From positions 1,860,001-1,924,000 of the forward strand of contig NC_015730.1 in NCBI RefSeq assembly GCF_000154785.2: a stretch of 64,000 nucleotides of DNA, given 5' to 3'. Shown here piece by piece: positions 17,356 to 28,491 of the stretch (the stretch's first letter is position 1; each line of letters opens with the position of its first letter). The stretch comes from Roseobacter litoralis Och 149. GTDB taxonomy: Bacteria > Pseudomonadota > Alphaproteobacteria > Rhodobacterales > Rhodobacteraceae. Both the position numbers and the translations under genes were made by a program. Below the pieces are notes generated by a model. The model did not search any database and had not been told where the DNA came from. It saw only the letters and a program-made list of their open reading frames with translations.

Positions 17356-20094
17356 CTAAGACTCGTCGTCGCCGGTTTCTTCCTCGCCCTGATCTGCAAT
17401 CCACGCGACGCTGACGACCTCTTCGCCCTTGCCGGTGTTGAAGACTTTGACCCCACCCGCCGAGCGTGAGCGGAACGATATTCCCTCCACGGGGACGCGG
17501 ATCGATTGGCCCTTGGACGTGGCGAGCATGATCTGGTCATCCATCTCAACCGGGAAGGACGCCACGATTGGTCCACCGCGCATCGCCTTGTCCATTGCCT
17601 GAACGCCCATGCCGCCGCGGCCGCGCACCGGGTAGTCGTGGCTGGAGCTCAACTTGCCCGACCCTTGCGCGGTGATCGTCAGGATCAGGTTTTCCGCCGC
17701 CGACATCTTGGCATAATCGATCTCGACGCTTTCGCCGGTGGTTTCCTCTTCTTCGATCTCGGCATCATCCGCCAAACCTGCCATGGCGCGGCGCATCTTG
17801 AGATAGGCGACACGTTCGTCCGAAGTGGCGTTGAAATGACGAATGACCGACATGGACACGACCTTGTCGTCGCCGGTCAGCCGCACTCCCCGCACCCCGA
17901 CGGAAGAGCGTGAATTGAACACCCGCACATCTGTGGAGGGAAAACGGATCGCGCGACCCGATGCGGTGACCAGCATCACATCATCATCCGGAGATGCGAT
18001 GCGTGCGTTGATCAGCGTGGTTTCGGCGTGTTCATCCTCGAACTTCATCGCGATCTTGCCGTTGGATTTCACGTTTGTGAAATCGGACAGCGCATTGCGC
18101 CGCACGGTGCCTGCAGACGTAGCAAAGACGATCTGCAATTCGGACCAGTCTTTTTCGTCACGGTCGATGGGCAGGATGGCCGCGATGGAGACCCCCTGCG
18201 GGATCGGCAGAATGTTGATAATCGCCTTGCCCTTGGAAGTGCGCCCGCCCTGCGGCAGCCGCCATGTCTTGAGCTTGTAGGCCATGCCATCCGTGGTAAA
18301 AAACAGCAATTGCGTGTGGGTATTGGCCACAAACAGCGTGGTGACGACATCGTCTTCCTTGAGGCTGCCGCCCGACAGGCCCTTGCCGCCGCGCCGCTGG
18401 CTGCGGAAATCGGCCAAAGGCGTGCGTTTGATATAGCCACCTTGGGTGACAGTCACGACCATGTCCTCGCGCGCGATCAGGTCTTCGTCTTCCATGTCAC
18501 CGGACCAGTCGACGATTTCGGTGCGGCGTGGCACGGCAAACAACTCGCGCACCTCGCGCAGTTCATCCGAGATAATGCTCATAATGCGATCACGCGATCC
18601 CAGAATATCAAGGTATTCCTTGATCTTGCCCGCCAGTTCTTCAAGTTCGTCGGTGACTTCCTTGACGCCGATCTGGGTCAGACGCTGCAGGCGCAGATCA
18701 AGGATCGCGCGGGCTTGTGCTTCTGAAAGATTATACGTGCCGTCATCATTCGCCGTATGGGTCGGATCATCAATCAGCGCGATATAGGGCAGGATGTCCT
18801 GCGCCGGCCAGCGGCGGGTCATCAGCTTGCTACGCGCCTCGCTTGCATCCGCAGAGGATCGGATCGTCGCGACAACTTCGTCAATGTTTGTAACCGCAAC
18901 GGCAAGACCACAGAGCACATGGCTGCGTTCGCGCGCTTTGCGCAACAGATACGCCGTGCGGCGTGCCACAACTTCTTCGCGGAAATCGATGAAATAGGTC
19001 AGGAACTTGCGCAGCGTCAGCTGTTCAGGGCGGCCGCCATTCAGCGCCAGCATGTTACAGCCGAAATAGGTTTGCAGCGGCGTGAACCGGTATAGCTGGT
19101 TCATCACCACCTCAGCCGTCGCATCACGCTTCAACTCGACGACGACACGCACGCCATTGCGATCGGATTCGTCCTGTACGTGTGAAATGCCTTCGATCTT
19201 TTTCTCGCGCACCTGTTCGGCGATCTTTTCGATCATCGTCGCCTTGTTCACCTGATAGGGGATTTCATCAACGACGATGGCCCAGCGGTCCTTGCGGATT
19301 TCCTCGACCCGCGTCTTGGCGCGTATTATGACGGACCCGCGGCCCTCAAGATAGGCTTTGCGTGCACCGGTGCGGCCCAGCATGATGCCACCCGTCGGAA
19401 AATCCGGGCCGGGAACATAGTCGATCAATTGTTCAGACGTCAGGTCCGGTTCCTCGATCAGCGCCAGCGTGGCGTCAATCACTTCACCCAGATTGTGGGG
19501 CGGAATGTTGGTCGCCATGCCAACCGCAATACCGCCAGCACCATTGACCAGCATATTGGGAAAGCGGGCGGGCAGGACAGTCGGCTCTTTTTGTTTGCCG
19601 TCGTAATTGTCCTGATAATTGACCGTATCCTTATCTATATCGGCCAACAGATAGGCAGCGGGCTTGTCCATGCGCACTTCGGTGTAACGCATCGCCGCCG
19701 GGTTATCGCCGTCCATCGAGCCAAAGTTACCCTGACCATCCAATAGCGGCAGGGACATTGAAAAATCCTGCGCCATACGCACAAGCGCGTCATAAATCGC
19801 GCTGTCACCATGCGGGTGATACTGACCCATCACATCGCCAACCGGACGCGCGGATTTTCGGTAGGATTTGTCGTGCGTGTTGCCCGTTTCGTGCATCGCG
19901 AACAGGATGCGCCGGTGCACCGGTTTCAATCCATCGCGCAGATCCGGGATCGCGCGGCTGACAATGACCGACATCGCGTAATCCAGATAGGACGTGCGCA
20001 TTTCTTGTTCAATACTGACAGAGGGTCCATCGTAAACAGGGCGCTCCGGGCGCATTTCATCATCACTATCAGGGGGTTGTGGTGTATCGCTCAC
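17356..20094 (-). CDS. gyrA: DNA gyrase subunit A
   Basis: A 912-residue type IIA topoisomerase subunit that, with GyrB, introduces negative supercoils. The N-terminal domain has the winged-helix motif [17 protein letters not shown] and the catalytic tyrosine in AAMRYTE (about Tyr137). The quinolone-determining positions keep Ser and Asp (GDSAIYD), so the sequence shows no classic resistance change. The C-terminal beta-pinwheel carries the GyrA box QRRGGKG, which separates it from ParC. An acidic tail ([10 protein letters not shown]) ends the protein. It is a single gene; usg is divergent 191 bp upstream. Confidence 0.97.
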   Translation of the reverse strand: MSDTPQPPDSDDEMRPERPVYDGPSVSIEQEMRTSYLDYAMSVIVSRAIPDLRDGLKPVHRRILFAMHETGNTHDKSYRKSARPVGDVMGQYHPHGDSAIYDALVRMAQDFSMSLPLLDGQGNFGSMDGDNPAAMRYTEVRMDKPAAYLLADIDKDTVNYQDNYDGKQKEPTVLPARFPNMLVNGAGGIAVGMATNIPPHNLGEVIDATLALIEEPDLTSEQLIDYVPGPDFPTGGIMLGRTGARKAYLEGRGSVIIRAKTRVEEIRKDRWAIVVDEIPYQVNKATMIEKIAEQVREKKIEGISHVQDESDRNGVRVVVELKRDATAEVVMNQLYRFTPLQTYFGCNMLALNGGRPEQLTLRKFLTYFIDFREEVVARRTAYLLRKARERSHVLCGLAVAVTNIDEVVATIRSSADASEARSKLMTRRWPAQDILPYIALIDDPTHTANDDGTYNLSEAQARAILDLRLQRLTQIGVKEVTDELEELAGKIKEYLDILGSRDRIMSIISDELREVRELFAVPRRTEIVDWSGDMEDEDLIAREDMVVTVTQGGYIKRTPLADFRSQRRGGKGLSGGSLKEDDVVTTLFVANTHTQLLFFTTDGMAYKLKTWRLPQGGRTSKGKAIINILPIPQGVSIAAILPIDRDEKDWSELQIVFATSAGTVRRNALSDFTNVKSNGKIAMKFEDEHAETTLINARIASPDDDVMLVTASGRAIRFPSTDVRVFNSRSSVGVRGVRLTGDDKVVSMSVIRHFNATSDERVAYLKMRRAMAGLADDAEIEEEETTGESVEIDYAKMSAAENLILTITAQGSGKLSSSHDYPVRGRGGMGVQAMDKAMRGGPIVASFPVEMDDQIMLATSKGQSIRVPVEGISFRSRSAGGVKVFNTGKGEEVVSVAWIADQGEEETGDDES

Positions 20095-20285
20095 GTTGTC
20101 TGCCCATTTTTTGCGCCGGGTCTATATCTTGTATGTTCACCATAACAGAGCCCGTACATAAGGTGCAATCCAATTGTCTTGCGATGCTTGGCAGCCACCT
20201 TGCTCAAGTGCCAATACGTTGTTTTTATTGAAAAGTAATTTTTTCATGGCATGCTGAAGAGACAGTACGCAAAAAAGAGGGAAAA

Positions 20286-20555
20286 ATGGTTCAATCAGAA
20301 ACAGAGTTGATGCTTAAAGGGTATGGGTTGACCACGGCTGAGTTTTTTTACCACATGCCGGACTATACGCATGTGTTGAACAGTTACATCTGGCAGGATT
20401 ACGACCTGGCCCCGGATCATCCGAAACTATTTAAGTTCGTTGAGTTTTGGCAGTCGGAAATTGAAGGCCCCCTGCACTCGGTGCGTTTTACCCATCGCAA
20501 GATGGTGTCGCCGGGGGAGTGGCGTAACGTGACGGGCGAATTGACGATCCACTGA
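20286..20555 (+). CDS. usg: Usg family protein
   Basis: An 89-residue protein of the Usg family, conserved in alphaproteobacteria and named for its position near aspartate-semialdehyde/tryptophan genes elsewhere. Diagnostic stretches are GYGLTTAEFFYHMPDY, NSYIWQDYDLAPD and HSVRFTHRKMVSP. The family has no established function. AGAGGG at about 7 nt before the ATG (20274-20281 region) supports the start. It is convergent with the radical SAM gene and divergent from gyrA. Confidence 0.9.
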   Translation: MVQSETELMLKGYGLTTAEFFYHMPDYTHVLNSYIWQDYDLAPDHPKLFKFVEFWQSEIEGPLHSVRFTHRKMVSPGEWRNVTGELTIH

Positions 20556-20568
20556 CATTCCGCGCGTT

Positions 20569-21516
20569 TCAGGCAGAGCAACTCGCGCCCCCCAGCACGC
20601 AGAATTTTGCACAGTGCGGGTGATTCAACGCGACATCCTGCTCGGCTTGCTCCAGCGTCTCGCCAAGCTCGAACTCGGGCGCGTAAGGTAAGAGTGTGCA
20701 GGCGAGCACGGCCGGTGACGCCGCACCGCGCCGTTTGACCACCATACGTGACGATGCGCACATCATGCCATCGGGTGACTTGTCCAGAATACCCCAGCAT
20801 GCGGTGGTAATTTCCGGCACCTCAACGGATACGTCCATCTCCGGAAACAGTACTGTGACGGCCGGGTTATGCGCATCAATATCAAACCCATGCTGCGCAA
20901 AGAACGCAGCATAGCCTGCGCGGCTTTCCGCCTCGCTCTGTGCCATGATAGAGCGGCCCGCGACTGCCATGGTAAAGCCATTGTCGCGCAGCCATTTCAT
21001 GCCGGCCAGCGTTTTGCCAAAAGCGCCGACGCCACGTTCGTCATCATGCAGGGATGCATCGTAGTGATCGACTGAAATGCGCAACGTCATTTTGCCGGGG
21101 TAGGCCGCATTCAGGGCCAGCAACCCGGCCTGCATGTTCTTGCGCATCATCGGGCGCATGGCATTGGTCAAAACCAGCACGTCATATCCGCGCTCAAGAG
21201 CCGCCCGCGCCAGATCGATCATCTGAGGGTTCATGAAGGGTTCGCCGCCAGTGAAGGCGATTTCAGTCACGGGCCATGCGCGTTTTTCAAGCTGGTCCAG
21301 ATAACTGCGCACCTCATCCGCTGAGATATTGACCAGCGCATCATTGGTTGGGCTGCTTTCAATATAGCAGTTCACGCATTCAATGTTGCACAATGTGCCT
21401 GTGTTGAACCAAAGCGTCTTGGGATGCGTCAGCCTGACACGCGCGCGCGGCTCACCTTTGGCAGTGATTTCAGGGTTTTGGAACTTTCCAATGTTTGCCT
21501 CAAGCCGGTCTTTCAT
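20569..21516 (-). CDS. Radical SAM protein with extra C-terminal cysteines
   Basis: A 315-residue radical SAM enzyme. The 4Fe-4S/SAM motif CNIECVNC (Cx3Cx2C) lies near residues 43-50 and the SAM-binding AFTGGEPFMNPQ near 90. The C-terminal third has further cysteines (TACWGIL, MMCASSR, LACTLLPY, HCAKFCVLGGASCSA) consistent with an auxiliary Fe-S cluster as in SPASM/Twitch proteins. Such enzymes modify peptides or small molecules through a 5'-deoxyadenosyl radical. No precursor peptide or partner gene is adjacent, so the substrate is unknown. It is convergent with usg and divergent from zwf. Confidence 0.85.
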   Translation of the reverse strand: MKDRLEANIGKFQNPEITAKGEPRARVRLTHPKTLWFNTGTLCNIECVNCYIESSPTNDALVNISADEVRSYLDQLEKRAWPVTEIAFTGGEPFMNPQMIDLARAALERGYDVLVLTNAMRPMMRKNMQAGLLALNAAYPGKMTLRISVDHYDASLHDDERGVGAFGKTLAGMKWLRDNGFTMAVAGRSIMAQSEAESRAGYAAFFAQHGFDIDAHNPAVTVLFPEMDVSVEVPEITTACWGILDKSPDGMMCASSRMVVKRRGAASPAVLACTLLPYAPEFELGETLEQAEQDVALNHPHCAKFCVLGGASCSA

Positions 21517-21687
21517 CTGCCAGTCGCTCCCTGCGTCTTTGCAAATCTATTTGCGCGAGAGCAGCATAGAAGGCAAGAAAGTGCTACCTGATTTATGCGC
21601 ACAGTGTTGTGAACGCTTTACCATTGGCCCATGTTTGCGCTAACACTCACCCGAGCCGAATCCGGCCTGCTACATGAGGTGCCCATC

Positions 21688-23151
21688 ATGGTTTCACGCG
21701 TTATTCCGGTTGATCCATTTGATCTGGTCGTATTCGGGGGCACGGGCGACCTTGCCCGACGCAAGATCTTGCCCGCTTTGTTTCGACGCTTCTGTGCCGG
21801 GCAAATGCCGAAAACGGCGCGGATCATCGGTGCCGCCAGATCGGATATGTCTGATGCTTCCTATGCGCAGCTCGTCGCTGATGCGGTCCGTGAATTCAGT
21901 CCGGGTGCAGAAAGCCATGCGGAGATGCTGGATGACTTTTTGAAAGGCGTCTCTTACGTTCAGATTGACGCCATGGGCGAGGACGGATGGGCAGAGCTGA
22001 CCCAAAAGGTGACGTCAGTGGACCGGGTCGAGGCCTATTACTTTTCTGTGGCGCCCTCCTTGTTCGGCCCGCTGGCGGAGCGTTTGCAAGGCCATGGGCT
22101 GGCCGACCGAAAAGCACGGATTGTTGTGGAAAAGCCCTTTGGGCGAGATCTCGAAACGGCCAAAGCGCTGAATGCGACGCTCGCGCGGTATTTTGACGAA
22201 ACGCAGATTTACCGCATCGATCATTATCTGGGCAAGGAAACCGTGCAGAACCTGATGGCTGTGCGTTTTGGCAACATGTTGTTCGAGCCCCTCTGGAACA
22301 GCCAGTTTGTCGACCATATTCAGGTGACTGTTGCTGAAACCGTAGGAGTAGGCGGGCGCGGCGAATACTACGACCGGGCAGGGGCCATGCGCGATATGGT
22401 TCAAAACCACCTGATGCAGCTTTTGTGTCTGATCGCGATGGAGCCCCCCGCGCGGTTTGATCCTGATGCGGTACGGGACGAAAAGCTGAAGGTGATCCGC
22501 GCCCTTGAACCGGTGGAGCCGCACCACATCGTCCGGGGGCAATATGAAGCGGATGCAAACGATATTGAAAATCATCCCGATTACCGGACGGCGGCGGGCA
22601 ACCCACGCTCAAAGACAGAGAGCTTTGTGGCACTGAAAACGCATATCGCCAACTGGCGTTGGGCCGGTACGCCGTTTTATCTGCGCACTGGCAAGCGCAT
22701 GCGCGAGCGTTCCAGTGAGATATCGATCGTGTTCAAGGAAACCCCGCATTCCATCTTTGCCGAAGACGCAGGGCGGCACCGCAATGTCCTGTCGATCAAG
22801 CTTCAGCCCAATGAAGGCATCACACTTGGCGTGACAATCAAAGAACCGGGCCCTGGCGGTATGCGTCTGATTGATGTGCCGTTGGATATGACCTTTGCGG
22901 AAGCGCTTGGCCCGGATGGCGGTGAATCAGTGGATGCTTATGAGCGGTTGATCATGGATGTGATCAGGGGCAATCAAACGTTGTTCATGCGCGGTGATGA
23001 AGTAGAGGCGGCATGGGGTTGGACCGATCCCATCATTCAAGGCTGGACAGACCGGGGCGATGTGCCGAAACCCTATGACAGTTTCAGCGACGGGCCGGAT
23101 GCATCCGCGCAATTGATGGGCCGGGACAACAGAGAATGGCGAAAGATCTGA
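21688..23151 (+). CDS. zwf: Glucose-6-phosphate 1-dehydrogenase
   Basis: A 487-residue dehydrogenase that oxidises glucose 6-phosphate to 6-phosphogluconolactone, the first step of the Entner-Doudoroff and oxidative pentose phosphate routes. The cofactor motif [17 protein letters not shown] is at residues 12-28 and the active-site [13 protein letters not shown] near 178. The ATG at 21688 follows GAGGT at 8 nt and gives the family length; an upstream in-frame Met (21631) is not supported. pgl starts 3 nt after the stop, and pgi overlaps pgl, so this is one operon for hexose phosphate catabolism. Confidence 0.97.
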   Translation: MVSRVIPVDPFDLVVFGGTGDLARRKILPALFRRFCAGQMPKTARIIGAARSDMSDASYAQLVADAVREFSPGAESHAEMLDDFLKGVSYVQIDAMGEDGWAELTQKVTSVDRVEAYYFSVAPSLFGPLAERLQGHGLADRKARIVVEKPFGRDLETAKALNATLARYFDETQIYRIDHYLGKETVQNLMAVRFGNMLFEPLWNSQFVDHIQVTVAETVGVGGRGEYYDRAGAMRDMVQNHLMQLLCLIAMEPPARFDPDAVRDEKLKVIRALEPVEPHHIVRGQYEADANDIENHPDYRTAAGNPRSKTESFVALKTHIANWRWAGTPFYLRTGKRMRERSSEISIVFKETPHSIFAEDAGRHRNVLSIKLQPNEGITLGVTIKEPGPGGMRLIDVPLDMTFAEALGPDGGESVDAYERLIMDVIRGNQTLFMRGDEVEAAWGWTDPIIQGWTDRGDVPKPYDSFSDGPDASAQLMGRDNREWRKI

Positions 23152-23154
23152 ACC

Positions 23155-23826
23155 ATGCAAATCATTGAGTATATCGACAGGGACATTGCGGCCATCGGCG
23201 TGGCGGACGCGCTGGCAAGTGGTTTGAAAAACGCACTTTTGATACAGGATAAGGTCAGTCTCGCGGTGCCGGGTGGCACGACACCGGGGCCGATTTTTGA
23301 CGTGCTCTGTGCGGCAGATCTGGACTGGGACCGGGTCACGATCATGCTGACGGATGAGCGGTGGGTGCCGGAAGACCACGAACGCTCAAACACAGCATTG
23401 GTTAAATCGCGCTTGATGCAGGGGCCCGCCGCCAAGGCGCAGTTCTTGCCATTTTACAGGGCAGGGGAAACAGCGCATGAGGCCGCACCGGTATTGTCTG
23501 AAACCGTGAGAGCACAGATGCCTTTGTCGATGGTCGTGCTGGGCATGGGCAATGACATGCACACCGCCTCTCTTTTTCCGGGTGCCAAAGGACTGTCGCA
23601 AGCCTTGCACCCCGACGCGCCCGCGCTGTGTCCGATTGAGGCCAGCAGCCAGCCTGATGTACGCATCACGCTTAGCGCGGCGGCTTTGAAGGGGGCGATG
23701 GACAAGCACCTGATCATATTCGGACAAGACAAGCGCGCGGCACTGGAGGACGCAATGGGTCGACCGCCAGAGGAAGCGCCGATCGCTGGTGTCATTCAAG
23801 GGGGAACAATCCATTGGGCCGCATGA
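23155..23826 (+). CDS. pgl: 6-phosphogluconolactonase
   Basis: A 223-residue hydrolase of the NagB/SOL/DevB type that opens 6-phosphogluconolactone to 6-phosphogluconate. Family stretches are [35 protein letters not shown] and [17 protein letters not shown]. It lies between zwf (3 nt upstream) and pgi (4-nt ATGA overlap), which fits its metabolic position exactly. Confidence 0.95.
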   Translation: MQIIEYIDRDIAAIGVADALASGLKNALLIQDKVSLAVPGGTTPGPIFDVLCAADLDWDRVTIMLTDERWVPEDHERSNTALVKSRLMQGPAAKAQFLPFYRAGETAHEAAPVLSETVRAQMPLSMVVLGMGNDMHTASLFPGAKGLSQALHPDAPALCPIEASSQPDVRITLSAAALKGAMDKHLIIFGQDKRAALEDAMGRPPEEAPIAGVIQGGTIHWAA

Positions 23827-25415
23827 CTTCGACGTGGGATGCGTTGCGCGAAAAACAGGCGCAGGTAGCGGGCAGGTCAATCCTGTCTTTGTTTGATGAT
23901 CCGGCCCGCGCGCGGAAATTCAGCGCCAGAACCGGCGATATGCTTTTTGATTTTGCCAAGACGAACATCGACGATGAAACGCTGAAACTGCTGTCGCAGT
24001 TGCTCGAAACGTCTGGCATGGCGGAAAAGCGCGCGGCGATGTTCGCGGGCCAGCCCATCAATGACACCGAAGGGCGCGCGGTGTTGCACACGGCACTGCG
24101 CAATCTGGACGGTGGCCCGGTGCAGGTGGACGGTGCCGATGTCATGCCGGGCGTTCTGACCGCGCTTGACCGGATGCGGGCCTTCGCACGGCTGGTGCGT
24201 GACAGCGATGTAACTGATGTGGTCAATATCGGAATTGGCGGATCTGATCTGGGGCCTGCGATGGCCGTTGCGGCATTGTCGCCCTATCATGATGGGCCGC
24301 GGTGCCACTTCGTCTCGAATGTAGATGGGGCGCATATCGCAGACACGCTGCGTGGGTTGAATGCGAAGACTACGCTCGTCATCGTGGCTTCCAAGACGTT
24401 CACGACCATTGAAACAATGACGAATGCGCGCACTGCGCGTGCCTGGATGACCGAACATGGGGGCGACCCACAGGTCCAGTTTGCGGCACTGTCCACAGCG
24501 GATGAACTGACAGCCGCTTTTGGCATCCCGCCCGAGCGGGTTTTTGGTTTCGAGGATTGGGTCGGTGGGCGGTACTCAGTCTGGGGGCCGATTGGCCTGT
24601 CGCTCATGATCGCGATTGGACCCAAGGGGTTTGATGCCTTTCTGCGGGGTGGACAGGCAATGGACCGGCATTTTCAGGCCGCCGACTGGCGTGAGAATCT
24701 ACCGGTGCTGCTTGCTCTTGTGGGTGTGTGGCACGCGCAGGTGTGCGGTTACAGCAGCCGTGCTGTGCTTCCCTATGATCAGCGCCTGTCAAAGCTGCCT
24801 GATTACCTGCAGCAACTCGAAATGGAATCGAATGGCAAAAGTGTCCAGATCGATGGTGATGATGTTATCGGGGACAGTGGGCCGATTGTCTGGGGGGCCG
24901 CAGGGACCAATGGGCAACATGCCTTTTACCAACTGATCCATCAGGGGACGCGTGTGATCCCGTGCGAATTCCTGGTGGCGGCCGAAGGACATGAAGCCGA
25001 GCTGGCCCATCACCACAATCTGCTGGTCGCAAATTGCCTCGCGCAGTCAGAGGCTCTGATGCGGGGGCGGTCGCTGAATGAAGCGCGCGACAAGATGGTC
25101 AAAGCGGGCTTTACGGGCTCGGAACTTGAGCGTCAGGCGCGTCACCGTGTCTTTGCGGGCAACAGGCCCTCGGTTACCTTGGTGTATCCCAAACTTGATC
25201 CGTTTTTGTTGGGGCAGATTATTGCGCTCTATGAACACCGGGTGTTCGTGGAGGGCGTTATCCTTGGCATCAACTCCTACGACCAATGGGGCGTCGAATT
25301 GGGCAAAGAGCTTGCCACGTCGCTACAACCGATTGTGGATGGGGAAGCACCTGCAGATGGCAAAGACAGCTCAACCGCTCAGTTGGTGGGGTATGTAATA
25401 GCAAACAGAGGGTAA
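23823..25415 (+). CDS. pgi: Glucose-6-phosphate isomerase
   Basis: A 530-residue isomerase that interconverts glucose 6-phosphate and fructose 6-phosphate. Signatures present are [34 protein letters not shown], and the C-terminal [18 protein letters not shown] with the catalytic lysine. The start ATG at 23823 overlaps the pgl stop as ATGA; an earlier in-frame ATG at 23814 lies inside pgl and is less likely. In organisms relying on the Entner-Doudoroff route, Pgi recycles fructose 6-phosphate back into zwf, which explains the operon. It is convergent with the thioesterase gene, 10 bp away. Confidence 0.97.
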   Translation: MTSTWDALREKQAQVAGRSILSLFDDPARARKFSARTGDMLFDFAKTNIDDETLKLLSQLLETSGMAEKRAAMFAGQPINDTEGRAVLHTALRNLDGGPVQVDGADVMPGVLTALDRMRAFARLVRDSDVTDVVNIGIGGSDLGPAMAVAALSPYHDGPRCHFVSNVDGAHIADTLRGLNAKTTLVIVASKTFTTIETMTNARTARAWMTEHGGDPQVQFAALSTADELTAAFGIPPERVFGFEDWVGGRYSVWGPIGLSLMIAIGPKGFDAFLRGGQAMDRHFQAADWRENLPVLLALVGVWHAQVCGYSSRAVLPYDQRLSKLPDYLQQLEMESNGKSVQIDGDDVIGDSGPIVWGAAGTNGQHAFYQLIHQGTRVIPCEFLVAAEGHEAELAHHHNLLVANCLAQSEALMRGRSLNEARDKMVKAGFTGSELERQARHRVFAGNRPSVTLVYPKLDPFLLGQIIALYEHRVFVEGVILGINSYDQWGVELGKELATSLQPIVDGEAPADGKDSSTAQLVGYVIANRG

Positions 25416-25425
25416 ATCGCGCGCG

Positions 25426-25917
25426 TTACGTCTCTTTTTGTGCGCCATCAACCTCGATAAATCGCTGTTTCAGGTCGTCAGGAATTGCATAACGCCCACT
25501 TCCGTCCGGGTGCAATAAGACGAGAACACATTGGAATGTCGCGCGGATCGTGCCGCCCGACCAAAGTTCCTGATACATCGAAAAGGACGTGTTGCGAAAA
25601 GCGGTGCAGCCACAGGTCACAACATAATCTTCATCCAGCAACATTTCCTGACGGTAGTGAATAGTGCCTGATCGGATCACAATACGCGGCCCCTCAACGC
25701 CTCCAAAGCTGCGGCTGAGGCCCCAAATCTGTGTGTACTTGACGCGAACACGTTCAAACCACTGCATATAGACGGCGTTATTCACATGTTGCAGAACATC
25801 CAGTTCAGAAAACCGCACCTGATCGGCCATGGCCAAAGGGGCAGGCGGCGTGATGCCCAACTGAGCCTGCATGTCCGCAGGCAAGGGTGTGTGGTAAGCG
25901 AGTGTCATGCCGCGCAT
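25426..25917 (-). CDS. Acyl-CoA thioesterase (hotdog fold, 4-hydroxybenzoyl-CoA type)
   Basis: A 163-residue single hotdog-domain protein. The motif VRFSELDVLQHVNNAVYMQWFERVRVKY, split over residues 35-62, has the Asp and the HVNN pattern of the 4HBT/YbgC-like thioesterases. The family hydrolyses acyl-CoA thioesters; the substrate is not evident. Starts at 25917 and 25908 (MTLAYHTP) are both possible and neither has a strong ribosome site. It is a single gene between pgi and tRNA-Gly. Confidence 0.82.
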   Translation of the reverse strand: MRGMTLAYHTPLPADMQAQLGITPPAPLAMADQVRFSELDVLQHVNNAVYMQWFERVRVKYTQIWGLSRSFGGVEGPRIVIRSGTIHYRQEMLLDEDYVVTCGCTAFRNTSFSMYQELWSGGTIRATFQCVLVLLHPDGSGRYAIPDDLKQRFIEVDGAQKET

Positions 25918-26129
25918 TTAGCGTGACGCGCAGGGATTGCCAAGGGTTGCGTCAGCACCAAGGGTATCGGGCAAAAGGCTGACATAAATACGGTTACGCA
26001 TCATGCCAGTTGCCTTGGATATCAAGCGACTGCTGTGCGCTCATTTCTTTCCGAAATGACACCACACGAGTAAACGCCCGTTTTCAGTGAACTGTTATCT
26101 TCAGCACATAAATACGCGTTGAGAAAAGA

Positions 26130-26203
26130 TGGAGCGGGTAACGAGAATCGAACTCGTAACTAAAGCTTGGGAAGCTGCCGTGATACCTTTTCACCATACC
26201 CGC
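26130..26203 (-). tRNA. tRNA-Gly, anticodon CCC
   Basis: A 74-nt cloverleaf on the minus strand with encoded CCA. The acceptor stem GCGGGTA pairs with TACCCGC, the D stem is GTGA/TCAC, the anticodon loop is TTCCCAA (anticodon CCC), and the T arm is ACGAG-TTCGATT-CTCGT. The anticodon stem (GCAGC/GCTTT) contains a G-U pair and one C-U mismatch at position 28:42, which is unusual; the rest of the structure is perfect. Confidence 0.95.
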
Positions 26204-26294
26204 CTTGCGCTGCTGTTAGCGAACCTGTGCAATACCGTCAAGCAATCCGCACCTGTTTGCCTCATTGGTCTGTTTTCCTGCGCGTCAGGTCGCG

Positions 26295-28349
26295 TCAGGC
26301 GCGCCGACGTCTGCGCCGCCCCCCACCGCTACCGTCCTCGGCACCGCCGCCCGTGTTAAACGTGGCGTCCGGCAAGGAAACTATGGAATTCAAAATGGGG
26401 AAGGGCTCAACCGAATTTGGAATGGCGGAGGCATTCACGAAATGTTCCTGAAAACGAGGTTCAATCGCGGTTTCGATCTTGTGGATGGCCCCGACCGTCG
26501 CTTCGATTTCCGCGCGCGCGGCTGTGTTGAGCAGCGCGATGCGCGCCCCTGTGCCTGCCGCATTTCCGGCGGATGTCACCTTGTCGAGCGGTGCATCCGG
26601 GATCATCCCCAACACCATCGCGTGTTTGGACGATATATGTGCCCCGAAAGCGCCCGCCAGAACCACGCGGTCAACCTTGTCGACGCCAAATTTATCCATC
26701 AGCAAACGCGCGCCGGAATAGAGCGCCGCTTTTGCCATCTGAATTTCGCGAATGTCGCGGTTCGTCACGGTAATACGGGGGCCGCCTTCTGCTTTGCCAT
26801 CAAAGACGAGGTATGAATAGGTGCGCCCATCCAGAAAGCAACGTTCCGTGCCGGTCTGTTCTGGGGAACCGATCAGGCCGGGTGCATCGACGATGCCATT
26901 CATGCGCATTTCTGCGACCATCTCAATAATGCCGGAACCGCATATCCCGGTGATGCCGGAGGGCCCGACCTCTTTGCTGAAATCGGGATCATCTGACCAC
27001 AGGTCAGAGCCGATGACCTTGAACCTCGGGTCTTTTGTTATTGGGTTTATTTCCACACGCTCAATGGCGCCGGGGGCGGCGCGCTGTCCGGAACTGATTT
27101 GCGCGCCCTCAAACGCGGGCCCGGTGGGCGAGGAACAGGCGAGCACCTTTTCCTTGTTGCCCAGCAGGATTTCCGCGTTGGTGCCCACGTCGACCACCAA
27201 AACCAGATCGTCGGATTTATCCGGGGCCTCGGACAGGGCCACGGCGGCGGCATCGGCCCCGACATGTCCTGCGATACATGGCAACAGATAGACCCGCGCG
27301 GAGGGGTGGATGTTCAGATCAAGATCATCGGCGCGCAGGCGCAACGCGTTATTGGTGGTCAGCGCAAAGGGGGCCTGCCCAAGCTCAAAGGGATCAATCC
27401 CGAGAAAAAGGTGGTGCATCACCGGGTTGCAGACAAAGACCGCATCCACGATCAGCGCCTTGTCGATCTGTGCCTCAGCGGCGATCTGGGTAAAGAGCGC
27501 GCGCATGCCTTCGCGCACCGCTTCGGTCATCTCATCCGCGCCACCGGCATTCATCATCGAATAGCTGACCCGGCTCATCAGGTCTTCGCCAAAGCGGATC
27601 TGGGGGTTCATCACCCCGGAAGAGGCGAGCACCTCGCCCGTTTGCAAATCACACAGATGCGCCGCAATTGTGGTTGAGCCGAGATCGACCGCCAGACCAT
27701 AGACGGTGCCGTCGTAGTAGCCGGGCCAGATGTTCATGATGCGCGGCGGGTTTTCGGCATCGCCGAGATGCACAGCCACCGTAACTTTCCAGTCGCCCTT
27801 GCGCAGGATCGGCTGCATGCTTTGCAGGATATGCAGGTCCGCTGCGACGTTCTCCAGCTCCCATTGATCCCTTAACGCGTCACGCAGACGTTCCAGATCA
27901 CCGGAGGGGTCGTGCATGTCCGGTTCGGCCACTTCGACGTAATAAAGCTTGGTCGATGGATCGAGGATAATGTCCCGCGCTTCAGCGCGTTTGCGCACGA
28001 CCTGTTTATGCACCTGGCTTTCGGGCGGCACGTCGATCACCACATCGCCCTGCACCGTCGCTTGGCACCCCAGTCTGCGCCCGTCGATCAGGCCGCGTTT
28101 GTCTTTGTAGCGTTGTTCGACCTTGTTCCATTCGGACAGCGCGCCCTCACGTACGGTGACGCCATGTTTGGAAAATTCGCCGTAGCTTGGGGTGATCTGA
28201 CATTTGGAACAGATGCCGCGCCCGCCACAGACCGAATCCAGATCAACGCCCAATTGGCGGGCAGCGGTCAGGATCGGTGTGCCGACCTCAAAATGGCCGC
28301 GTTTACCTGAGGGCGTGAATACGACGAGAGGATCATTGCGCATGGACAT
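26295..28349 (-). CDS. RACo-like corrinoid-activation protein (2Fe-2S ferredoxin + ASKHA ATPase, DUF4445)
   Basis: A 684-residue protein. The N-terminal 2Fe-2S domain has Cys in SVCGGRGICSKCQ and a fourth in RLGCQA. A linker follows, then a large DUF4445/ASKHA region with DLGSTTIAAHLCDLQTGEV, VDVGTNAEILLGNKE and IGICGSGIIEMV-type nucleotide motifs. Homologues (RACo, RamA-like) use ATP hydrolysis to reductively re-activate Co(II) corrinoid proteins for methyl transfer. No corrinoid protein or methyltransferase is nearby, so the partner is elsewhere. The tail is unusual: GGGAEDGSGGG then six arginines. The start was chosen at 28349 (MSMRNDP); 28343 and 28400 are alternatives. The ureohydrolase gene upstream on the same strand may share a transcript. 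Confidence 0.85.
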   Translation of the reverse strand: MSMRNDPLVVFTPSGKRGHFEVGTPILTAARQLGVDLDSVCGGRGICSKCQITPSYGEFSKHGVTVREGALSEWNKVEQRYKDKRGLIDGRRLGCQATVQGDVVIDVPPESQVHKQVVRKRAEARDIILDPSTKLYYVEVAEPDMHDPSGDLERLRDALRDQWELENVAADLHILQSMQPILRKGDWKVTVAVHLGDAENPPRIMNIWPGYYDGTVYGLAVDLGSTTIAAHLCDLQTGEVLASSGVMNPQIRFGEDLMSRVSYSMMNAGGADEMTEAVREGMRALFTQIAAEAQIDKALIVDAVFVCNPVMHHLFLGIDPFELGQAPFALTTNNALRLRADDLDLNIHPSARVYLLPCIAGHVGADAAAVALSEAPDKSDDLVLVVDVGTNAEILLGNKEKVLACSSPTGPAFEGAQISSGQRAAPGAIERVEINPITKDPRFKVIGSDLWSDDPDFSKEVGPSGITGICGSGIIEMVAEMRMNGIVDAPGLIGSPEQTGTERCFLDGRTYSYLVFDGKAEGGPRITVTNRDIREIQMAKAALYSGARLLMDKFGVDKVDRVVLAGAFGAHISSKHAMVLGMIPDAPLDKVTSAGNAAGTGARIALLNTAARAEIEATVGAIHKIETAIEPRFQEHFVNASAIPNSVEPFPILNSIVSLPDATFNTGGGAEDGSGGGRRRRRRA

Positions 28350-28491
28350 GTATCGCCTGTTGAATTGATTTGCCCCACCATAGGCCACAGCGCTGTCCAA
28401 GACAGCCGATCCGCGTCATTTGATGCGTCAGCCGCGGCATTCCTCTTTCGATTTTATCATAAACGTCATGAGGTTTTCGGGGATCAGCCGT

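Noticed and set aside
17356..20094. Quinolone-resistance changes in gyrA
   Set aside because: The GDSAIYD segment keeps the Ser and Asp of the sensitive form.
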